Assembly: GCA_039180865.1 (NCBI GenBank)
Contig: JBCDCZ010000089.1
Span: 1-15,258 of the forward strand
DNA: 15,258 nucleotides
Direction of reading: 5' to 3'
From: JBCDCU01 sp039180865
Lineage (GTDB): Bacteria; Pseudomonadota; Alphaproteobacteria; Rhizobiales; JACESI01
Shown piece after piece: positions 1 to 6,058 of this stretch. The notes under the pieces are model-generated. The model saw nothing but the letters and a program-made list of their open reading frames with translations, did not search any database and was not told where the DNA came from. Within the stretch, counting starts at the first letter, position 1; each line of letters begins with the position of its first letter. Made by a program: the position numbers and the translations under genes.

Positions 1-1147
1 GCGCCGGGCAATCGACTTTCCAAGCCTCGACCACAGGTCAGCGACTTTCGTGGACATGTTCACACCATTACGCGCAGGTGTGCGCCGTATTCTCAAGTCG
101 AAAGATGCAGAAGTCGTCATTTTCCCCGCTACCGGGACAGCGGGTTGGGAAGCAGCGATTACAAATACCTTGTCGCCTGGTGATACGGTTCTGGCTGCAC
201 GGCATGGCATGTTCTCCCATCGCTGGATCGATTTGTGTGAGCGTCATGAGTTGAACGTTGTTGTCGTTGAAGGCGAATGGGGGGATGGCACACCCGTCGA
301 TGCCTATGAGCGTATTCTGAAGGCTGACAAAGACCATCAAATCAAAGCTGTTCTCGCGACGCACAACGAAACAGCGACCGGCGTCCGCTCGGACATGCGC
401 GCGGTTCGTACTGCGCTCGACCGGGCAGATCACCCGGCCCTCTTCATGGTTGATGGTGTGAGTTCAATCGCCTCGATGGATTTTCGCATGGACGAATGGG
501 GTGTTGATCTCGCTGTCACGGGATCACAGAAGGGCTTTATGCTGCCTGCCGGTCTCGCGATTGTCGGGATCAGTCAAAAGGCCATGAACTGTATTGCTGA
601 CGCCCGCGGCCGTCGGTGCTTCCTCGATTTCCGCATGATGATCGACGCGAACGATAATGGCGGCTACCCCTATACACCTGCCGTCAATCTCCTGCGCGGC
701 CTTAGCCATTCAATCGAGATGCTCGAGAATGAGGGATTGCACAATGTCTTCGCCCGCCATTTTCGCATCGCTGAGGGTGTCAGACAGGCTACCCGCGCCT
801 GGGGCCTCAAACTCTGTGCGAAGAATGAGCGGCTTTATTCTGACACGGTAAGTGCTATCATGGTCCCGGAGGGTTTCAACGCGAATGAGATTGTGACGCA
901 CGCCGCTGAGCGGTATGGCGTTGCCTTCGGCGTAGGGCTTGGCGAAGTGGCTGGAAAGGTCTTCCGCATCGGACACCTTGGCAGCATGACGGACGTCATG
1001 GCGCTTTCAGGAATTGCGACGGCGGAAATGGTCATGGCCGATCTCGAGATTCCGTTTGAAATGGGCTCGGGCGTTGCAGCAGCGGCAAACTTTTATCGCC
1101 GCACCAGCCAACAGGCCGTCGTTCAGCACCCGCGGCGGGCCGCCTAA
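1..1147 (+). CDS. bhcA: Aspartate-glyoxylate aminotransferase, 5'-truncated by window
   Basis: PLP-dependent class V aminotransferase of the serine-glyoxylate aminotransferase type. As BhcA it transfers the amino group of aspartate to glyoxylate, giving glycine and oxaloacetate, the entry and exit step of the beta-hydroxyaspartate cycle. The frame is open from base 2 with no stop before it, and the first visible residues (RRAIDFPSLDHRS) match family sequence upstream of the ATG at 50. That ATG is therefore internal, and about 20 N-terminal residues lie outside the window. The cofactor lysine is in VTGSQKGFMLP (codon 530-532), and the phosphate-binding stretch is FPATGTAGWEAA (codons from about 122). 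HGMFSHRW and THNETATGV are also typical. It is followed by bhcB, bhcC and bhcD, which is what separates this call from a serine cycle or photorespiratory SGAT. The TAA stop is at 1145-1147. Confidence 0.9.
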   Translation, partial: RRAIDFPSLDHRSATFVDMFTPLRAGVRRILKSKDAEVVIFPATGTAGWEAAITNTLSPGDTVLAARHGMFSHRWIDLCERHELNVVVVEGEWGDGTPVDAYERILKADKDHQIKAVLATHNETATGVRSDMRAVRTALDRADHPALFMVDGVSSIASMDFRMDEWGVDLAVTGSQKGFMLPAGLAIVGISQKAMNCIADARGRRCFLDFRMMIDANDNGGYPYTPAVNLLRGLSHSIEMLENEGLHNVFARHFRIAEGVRQATRAWGLKLCAKNERLYSDTVSAIMVPEGFNANEIVTHAAERYGVAFGVGLGEVAGKVFRIGHLGSMTDVMALSGIATAEMVMADLEIPFEMGSGVAAAANFYRRTSQQAVVQHPRRAA

Positions 1148-1154
1148 ACATCAC

Positions 1155-1174
1155 GCCCGACAGGCCAGTCGGGC
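1155..1174 (+). promoter_or_regulatory. Hairpin in bhcA-bhcB gap
   Basis: GCCCGAC (1155-1161) and GTCGGGC (1168-1174) form a perfect 7-bp stem with a 6-base loop. It ends one base before the bhcB Shine-Dalgarno GAGGAGGA (1176-1183). No T-run follows, so it is not a classical terminator. A role in mRNA stability, processing or access to the ribosome site is inferred. Confidence 0.4.
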
Positions 1175-1189
1175 CGAGGAGGACGATCC

Positions 1190-2173
1190 ATGAATATCCA
1201 GGCAAAATCGTCGGAGATGACAATTCCGACTTATGACGATGTGGTCGCGGCGCATGACCGCATTCGCCCCTACATCCACCGCACGCCTGTTCTGACGAGC
1301 GAATACATGGATGAGCTGACAGGTGCGAAGCTGCATTTCAAATGTGAGAACTTTCAAAAAGCTGGCGCATTCAAAGTGCGAGGCGCCTGCAACGCGGTCT
1401 TCGGCCTTACCGAAGAGCAGGCAAAACTCGGCGTTGCCACGCACTCCTCCGGCAATCACGCTTTGTCGCTTTCCTATGCCGCCGGCCGTCGCGGCATTCC
1501 GTGCACCGTTGTGATGCCGCATACCGCACCGGAAGCAAAGAAAGCAGCTGTCAGAGGCTACGGCGGAAAAATCGTTGAATGCGAACCAAGCACTTCATCG
1601 CGCGAAGCGACCTTTGCGGAAGTTGTTGCAGAAACCGGCGCTGAATTCATCCATCCTTACAATGATCCACGCGTCATTGCTGGACAGGGAACCTGCGCGA
1701 AAGAAATGGTGGAAGACCTGGGTGACCTCGATGCCGTCATCGCCCCCATCGGCGGTGGCGGCATGGTTTCAGGATCCTGCCTGACGCTTTCCAATATTGC
1801 GCCGGAAACCAAGATCTATGCCGCAGAACCGAAAAACGCAGATGACGCGTACCGTTCTTTCAAGGCAGGACATATCATCGCCGATGATGCGCCTCAGACC
1901 ATTGCGGACGGATTGAAAGTTCCATTGAAGGAACTCACCTGGCATTTCGTTTCAAACCACGTGACAGGTATATTAACAGCCACTGAAGAGGAAATCATCG
2001 ATGCCATGTACATCACATGGCAGCGGATGAAGATCGTTATGGAACCGTCCTGCGCAGTGCCGCTTGCAACAATCATCAAGAACAAAGACGTCTTTGCCGG
2101 AAAACGCGTTGGCGTTGTGATCACCGGCGGCAATGTCGACCTGAAAAAACTGCCCTGGATGAACCAAGCCTGA
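1190..2173 (+). CDS. bhcB: Beta-hydroxyaspartate dehydratase
   Basis: Fold-type II PLP enzyme of the serine racemase / threonine dehydratase family, 327 residues, the usual catalytic-domain length without a C-terminal ACT domain. In the BHAC it removes water from beta-hydroxyaspartate to give iminosuccinate. The Schiff-base lysine is K62 in FQKAGAFKVRGA, the substrate loop is SSGNHA (about 86-91), and the cofactor-phosphate loop is the tetraglycine at 188-191 (IGGGGMVSG). The start at 1190 is supported by GAGGAGGA six bases upstream. Taken alone it would be annotated threonine dehydratase or hydroxyaspartate dehydratase. Its place between bhcA and bhcC decides the call. The gap to bhcA is 42 bases and to bhcC 43 bases, consistent with one transcript. 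It is presumably cytoplasmic, as no signal peptide is seen. Confidence 0.9.
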   Translation: MNIQAKSSEMTIPTYDDVVAAHDRIRPYIHRTPVLTSEYMDELTGAKLHFKCENFQKAGAFKVRGACNAVFGLTEEQAKLGVATHSSGNHALSLSYAAGRRGIPCTVVMPHTAPEAKKAAVRGYGGKIVECEPSTSSREATFAEVVAETGAEFIHPYNDPRVIAGQGTCAKEMVEDLGDLDAVIAPIGGGGMVSGSCLTLSNIAPETKIYAAEPKNADDAYRSFKAGHIIADDAPQTIADGLKVPLKELTWHFVSNHVTGILTATEEEIIDAMYITWQRMKIVMEPSCAVPLATIIKNKDVFAGKRVGVVITGGNVDLKKLPWMNQA

Positions 2174-2216
2174 TCGTCCGGAGCCGAGCCCGTCCCATCC
2201 CCGAGGAGGAATTCCT

Positions 2217-3380
2217 ATGAATATCATGCAGAAAATTGAAGAGCTCGAAGTTGGATATGATGTGCCCGCCGCTGTGGGCATGAACGAAGCCGACATTCAG
2301 ACCCCGTGCCTCATCGTCGATCTCGACGCATTTGAGCGCAATGTGAAGAAAATGCGCGAGCATTGCGAGAAAATGGGCGTGCGCCACCGCGTTCACGGCA
2401 AGATGCACAAGTCCGCTGATGTCGCGAAATACCAGATCGAAGAAGGTAAAGCCTGCGGCGTTTGCTGCCAGAAGGTCTCGGAAGCGGAAGCCTTTGTGCG
2501 CGCCGGGGTGATGGATGTGCTTGTCTCCAATCAGGTCCGCGATCCGGCAAAAATCGATCGTCTTGCACGCCTTCCAAAACTTGGCGCGCGGGCAATCTGC
2601 TGCGTCGACGATATTGAGAATGTTGCAGATCTTTCAGCGGCTGCAGTTAAGCATGGAACGACGATTGAATGCCTGGTCGAGATTGACTGCGGTGCCGGAC
2701 GCTGCGGCGTGACCACAACGCCGGATGTTGTCGCCATTGCCAAGGCCATCGATGAAGCCGAAGGACTTAAATTCTCCGGGCTGCAAGCCTATCAGGGCGC
2801 GATGCAGCACATGGACAATTACGATGATCGCAGGTCGAAAATCGACATTGCCATTGCAATGGTTACCGATGCCGTCAATGCGCTGAAAGAGCTTGGCCTT
2901 GAATGCGACATCGTTGGTGGTGGCGGTACCGGTTCCTATTACTTCGAAGGAAATTCCGGCGTTTACAATGAACTCCAGTGCGGCTCCTACGCATTCATGG
3001 ATGCCGATTACGGACGGATCCTCGACAAGGATGGCAACCGGATCGACAGGGGAGAATGGGAAAACGCGCTCTTCATTCTGACGAGTGTGATGAGCCATGC
3101 GAAAGCCGACAAGGCAATCTGCGATGCGGGCCTGAAAGCTCAATCTGTCGACAGCGGTCTGCCCGTGATTTTCGGACGCGACGATGTTGAATACGTCAAA
3201 TGTTCAGACGAGCACGGCGTGATCGCTGATCCCCAAGCTGTCCTCAAAGTGAACGACAAGCTCCGTCTTGTTCCCGGTCACTGCGATCCGACCTGCAACG
3301 TGCATGATTTCTATATCGGCGTCAGAGGCGGCAAGGTGGAAACCGTCTGGCCGATCACGGCACGCGGCAAGGCTTACTAA
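2217..3380 (+). CDS. bhcC: Beta-hydroxyaspartate aldolase
   Basis: Fold-type III (alanine racemase-like barrel) PLP aldolase related to D-threonine aldolase, 387 residues. In the BHAC it condenses glycine with glyoxylate to beta-hydroxyaspartate, the carbon-carbon bond-forming step, using PLP and a divalent metal. The N-terminal barrel begins at TPCLIVDLDAFERN (about 29-42). The cofactor lysine is K62 in RVHGKMHKS. The C-terminal PGHCDPTCN holds H355 and D357, which line up with the metal ligands known in D-threonine aldolases. VGGGGTGSYY (about 238-247) resembles the phosphate-binding turn. The start at 2217 has AGGAGGA at 2204-2210, six bases upstream. D-threonine aldolase is the alternative annotation, but the flanking bhcA, bhcB and bhcD make the BHAC role much more likely. 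Confidence 0.9.
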   Translation: MNIMQKIEELEVGYDVPAAVGMNEADIQTPCLIVDLDAFERNVKKMREHCEKMGVRHRVHGKMHKSADVAKYQIEEGKACGVCCQKVSEAEAFVRAGVMDVLVSNQVRDPAKIDRLARLPKLGARAICCVDDIENVADLSAAAVKHGTTIECLVEIDCGAGRCGVTTTPDVVAIAKAIDEAEGLKFSGLQAYQGAMQHMDNYDDRRSKIDIAIAMVTDAVNALKELGLECDIVGGGGTGSYYFEGNSGVYNELQCGSYAFMDADYGRILDKDGNRIDRGEWENALFILTSVMSHAKADKAICDAGLKAQSVDSGLPVIFGRDDVEYVKCSDEHGVIADPQAVLKVNDKLRLVPGHCDPTCNVHDFYIGVRGGKVETVWPITARGKAY

Positions 3381-3399
3381 AAGCCAATCTTTCAACATC

Positions 3400-3422
3400 A
3401 GCCCGGCGCCATGTGCCGGGCT
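3400..3422 (+). terminator. Hairpin downstream of bhcC (possible partial terminator)
   Basis: AGCCCGGC (3400-3407) and GCCGGGCT (3415-3422) form a perfect GC-rich 8-bp stem with a 7-base loop, 20 bases after the bhcC stop. It is followed by CTTCC rather than a clean T-run, so it is at most a weak terminator. It may instead protect the 3' end of a bhcABC message. Confidence 0.45.
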
Positions 3423-3441
3423 CTTCCAACTACGTACCCCA

Positions 3442-3472
3442 TGAACGGCCGCAGCTCACTGCGCGCCGTTCA
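3442..3472 (+). promoter_or_regulatory. Long hairpin in bhcD leader
   Basis: TGAACGGC (3442-3449) plus CGCAG (3450-3454) pair with CTGCG (3459-3463) and GCCGTTCA (3465-3472). This gives a 13-bp stem with one bulged C (3464) and a CTCA loop. It ends 10 bases before the AGGTGA ribosome site of bhcD (3483-3488). No T-run follows. It could act as an RNA processing or stability element, or separate bhcD translation from the upstream genes. Confidence 0.45.
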
Positions 3473-3494
3473 AATTGCAATCAGGTGAGTATCC

Positions 3495-4490
3495 ATGGCC
3501 AATCAATCCTCTAGCGCAGGCGGCATCCTTGTCGTCAACGAAGCCCTTTGCGAAGACCTTGTTGACCGTAAATCGGCATTCGATGCCGTCGAAGCCGTCT
3601 TTGGAGCCATGGCGAAGGGCGATGCCTGGAACTTTCCGGTCGTACGTGAGGCCCTCGGCCATGCCGATGCGCTTTACGGTTTTAAATCCGGCTTCGACCG
3701 GGGTGGGCTCGCGCTTGGCGTGAAATCCGGCGGCTACTGGCCGGGCAACATGGATAAGGGCCTTACCAATCACCAGTCGACGGTTTTCCTGTTCAACCCT
3801 GACACCGGACAATTGAGCGCGCTTGTTGCCGGAAATTACCTGACCGCCGTGCGCACCGCCGCCTCGTCTTCCGTTTCCGTCCACCATCTTGCCCGCAAGG
3901 ATGCGAAAGTGCTCGGCATGCTGGGCGCAGGGCACCAGGCGCAATTCCAGATGCGATCCGCGTTGGAACAGCGCGATTTCAACCGCGTTGTCTGCTGGAA
4001 CCCCCATGCTGATATGATACCGCGCCTTGCTGGGGTTGCAGACGAGATCGGCATTCCATTCGAGGCTGTCGAACAGGAGAAGCTCGGCGCGGAAGCGGAT
4101 GTCATCATTACTATTACGTCAGCGTTCGAGCCGCTCTTGATGAAAGACTGGATCAAGCCGGGCACCCATATCGCCTGTATGGGCACAGACACCAAGGGCA
4201 AGCAGGAAGTGGATGCGGCTTTGGTAGAAGCGGCAACCGTCTTCACGGATGAACTCGCCCAATCCGTCACGATCGGTGAAACCCAACATGCGATTTCGAA
4301 AGGGCTTATCAAGGAGAGCGACATCACCGCTATCGGCGCCGTGATCAATGGCGATCATCCAGGCCGCAGCAACGATGACGAAATCACCCTCTTTGATGGG
4401 ACAGGCGTCGGCCTGCAGGATCTTGCCGTTGCAGCTGTTGCGGCGAAACTTGCAAATGATGATCCGCGGGCAAGCCGCGTCTCTTTGTGA
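3495..4490 (+). CDS. bhcD: Iminosuccinate reductase
   Basis: Member of the ornithine cyclodeaminase / mu-crystallin family, 331 residues. As BhcD it reduces iminosuccinate with a nicotinamide cofactor to L-aspartate, closing the BHAC and regenerating the amino donor for BhcA. The Rossmann motif is GMLGAGHQAQ (G144, G146, Q150). Upstream, ALGVKSGGYWPGN (K77) and NYLTAVRTAA (R120, T121) are the family's substrate-pocket stretches, and DGTGVGLQDLAVA near the C-terminus matches the family's usual D-S/T-G ending. The ATG at 3495 has AGGTGA six bases upstream. The gap from bhcC is 114 bases, much longer than the others in the cluster, and holds two hairpins. The stop overlaps the start of the aldehyde dehydrogenase gene. 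Without context, ornithine cyclodeaminase or alanine dehydrogenase would be the generic call. Confidence 0.88.
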   Translation: MANQSSSAGGILVVNEALCEDLVDRKSAFDAVEAVFGAMAKGDAWNFPVVREALGHADALYGFKSGFDRGGLALGVKSGGYWPGNMDKGLTNHQSTVFLFNPDTGQLSALVAGNYLTAVRTAASSSVSVHHLARKDAKVLGMLGAGHQAQFQMRSALEQRDFNRVVCWNPHADMIPRLAGVADEIGIPFEAVEQEKLGAEADVIITITSAFEPLLMKDWIKPGTHIACMGTDTKGKQEVDAALVEAATVFTDELAQSVTIGETQHAISKGLIKESDITAIGAVINGDHPGRSNDDEITLFDGTGVGLQDLAVAAVAAKLANDDPRASRVSL

Positions 4491-5905
4491 TGCACGGCAC
4501 TCGCACTCCGGCTCTTCGGACTATCAATCGTTTCGATCCGGTAACGGGTAACGTTCGCGCGCCGCTCACAGCAGATGACGAAAAGGCCGTTGACCGGGCT
4601 GTCCGCCGAGCACGATTAGCATTCGATGAAGGCCCGTTCCGAAGATCCTCACGCGGTGAGCGATCCGGGATGCTGAAAACCTTGCTGGCGCAAATGGAAA
4701 AACGCCGCGAAGACTTTGTGGCTACGATTTCTCGCGAGATCGGAGCCCCAGTTGACTTCGCCCGGGCCCAACAGGTCGAAGCGGCCTTCGGTCATATCAA
4801 GGCGACCATCGACGCGCTTGATGCGAATGAGAATGATATCGTCTTTCTTCCAGGAGAACCGCGCCATCGCATCCGCTATGAACCGGTCGGTGTTGCGGTC
4901 CTGATTACACCCTGGAACTGGCCGCTCAATCAGGTGGTACTGAAGGTCGCGGCCGCGCTCGCGGCTGGCTGCACAATCGTCCTCAAACCATCGGAACTCG
5001 GGCACGATACGGCCCTGCTTTTTGCCGAGTGCCTCTCAGAATGCGGGCTGCCGGATGGCGTTTTCACACTCGTCGCCGGCGACGGTGCCACTGGCGAAAG
5101 CCTCGTTCGCCATCCACTCGTCGACATCATCTCTTTTACCGGATCCACCGCAGTCGGCCGGTCAATCGCAGCGACCGCAGGTCTTGATCTGAAACGAACC
5201 ATCCTCGAACTTGGCGGCAAATCGCCGAACCTCATCTTTGCCGATTGCGATCTGAAAAAGGCGATCCGCCAAGGCGTCGCTCACTGCTTCCGGAATTCCG
5301 GCCAATCCTGCAATGCGGCTTCGCTCATGCTGGTTGAGCGTGACATTTATGAAGATGCCGTCGATTTCGCTCGGCGCGTGGCGGAGACCTACCGACCGGG
5401 CGATCCGGCAACACCGGGCCCGCATCTCGGCCCGCTTGTGAGCGAAAGCCAATTCAATCGGGTACAGGCTTTCATTGATGCCGGCGTTTATGAGAACGCG
5501 CGGCTCGTCGCTGGCGGCTCTGGACGTCCCGACGGTTTTTCGGAAGGTTATTTCGTGAAGCCCACACTCTTCGCAGATGCTCATCCTGATATGGCAATCT
5601 TCCGGGAAGAGATCTTCGGCCCCGTCCTGACCATGGCGCCCTTTGATGGTGAGGCGGAAGCGATCCGGCTTGCGAATGAGAGCCCCTACGGTCTTGCCGC
5701 TTATGTTCAGACCAATGACCCCGTGCGTGCAGATCGCCTTGCGCAACAGCTGCGCGTCGGGATGGTTCAAGTCAACGGATCGAGCCGCGCACCCGGCACC
5801 GCTTTCGGAGGCATGAAGGCATCTGGAATTGGACGTGAAGCGGGCCTGTTTGGGATACGTAGTTTCCAGGACACCAAATCAATCAGCGGCGCTCACAAAT
5901 CTTAA
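4490..5905 (+). CDS. NAD(P)-dependent aldehyde dehydrogenase in the BHAC operon
   Basis: Complete aldehyde dehydrogenase superfamily enzyme, 471 residues from the ATG at 4490 (a GTG at 4487 would add one). It oxidises an aldehyde to a carboxylate. All catalytic features are present (GTG numbering): N144 in TPWNWP, K167 in VLKPSE, E241 in LELGGKSPN and the nucleophile C275 in FRNSGQSCNA. FTGSTAVG (218-225) is the cofactor loop. The start overlaps the bhcD stop (TGATG) and no strong Shine-Dalgarno is seen, so translation is probably coupled to bhcD. The substrate is not readable from sequence. Glycolaldehyde is an attractive inference because its oxidation leads through glycolate to glyoxylate, the BHAC substrate, but no glycolate oxidase gene is in the window. 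Other short or semialdehyde substrates remain possible. Confidence 0.88.
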   Translation: MHGTRTPALRTINRFDPVTGNVRAPLTADDEKAVDRAVRRARLAFDEGPFRRSSRGERSGMLKTLLAQMEKRREDFVATISREIGAPVDFARAQQVEAAFGHIKATIDALDANENDIVFLPGEPRHRIRYEPVGVAVLITPWNWPLNQVVLKVAAALAAGCTIVLKPSELGHDTALLFAECLSECGLPDGVFTLVAGDGATGESLVRHPLVDIISFTGSTAVGRSIAATAGLDLKRTILELGGKSPNLIFADCDLKKAIRQGVAHCFRNSGQSCNAASLMLVERDIYEDAVDFARRVAETYRPGDPATPGPHLGPLVSESQFNRVQAFIDAGVYENARLVAGGSGRPDGFSEGYFVKPTLFADAHPDMAIFREEIFGPVLTMAPFDGEAEAIRLANESPYGLAAYVQTNDPVRADRLAQQLRVGMVQVNGSSRAPGTAFGGMKASGIGREAGLFGIRSFQDTKSISGAHKS

Positions 5906-6058
5906 TAAAACGTTTTTATCTGTTAATGCGAAATAAAACTTCACGACTTTGCCCTCTAGACTCTAGACACGAATCACGAAACGGATTCAAATGGTTGGTG
6001 ATTCGGGGTGAGTGGGTAGCCCGGGTAAACAAATAGTTTAAAAAAAGTGGGGGCTTTT
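5906..6058 (+). promoter_or_regulatory. AT-rich spacer between BHAC operon and PleC-type kinase
   Basis: No gene is seen here. The spacer holds AAAACGTTTT, a perfect palindrome (5907-5916), a tandem repeat of CTCTAGA (5954-5967), an inverted pair CGAATCAC / GTGATTCG (5970-5977 and 5998-6005), and TAAAC-AAATA-GTTTA (6026-6040) just before the kinase start. It must carry the end of the BHAC transcript and probably the kinase promoter. No convincing -35/-10 pair or T-tailed terminator was found. Confidence 0.4.

Noticed and set aside
3456..4007. 183-residue open frame on the minus strand across bhcD
   Set aside because: It lies wholly antisense to a well-supported BHAC gene, resembles no family I know and has no convincing ribosome site. 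It is a by-product of GC-rich codon use.
5162..5770. 202-residue minus-strand open frame inside the aldehyde dehydrogenase gene
   Set aside because: Antisense to conserved catalytic regions, including the Cys motif, with no recognisable domain.
5907..5916. AAAACGTTTT palindrome as terminator of the BHAC operon
   Set aside because: It has no loop and no GC stem, so it cannot form a stable intrinsic terminator.
5923..5939. CtrA-like site (TTAA, 7 bases, TAAAAC) before the PleC-type kinase
   Set aside because: The second half site mismatches the TTAAC consensus, and a similar 7-of-9 match occurs at 6025-6040. In an AT-rich spacer such matches are expected by chance. Binding or start-site data would be needed.
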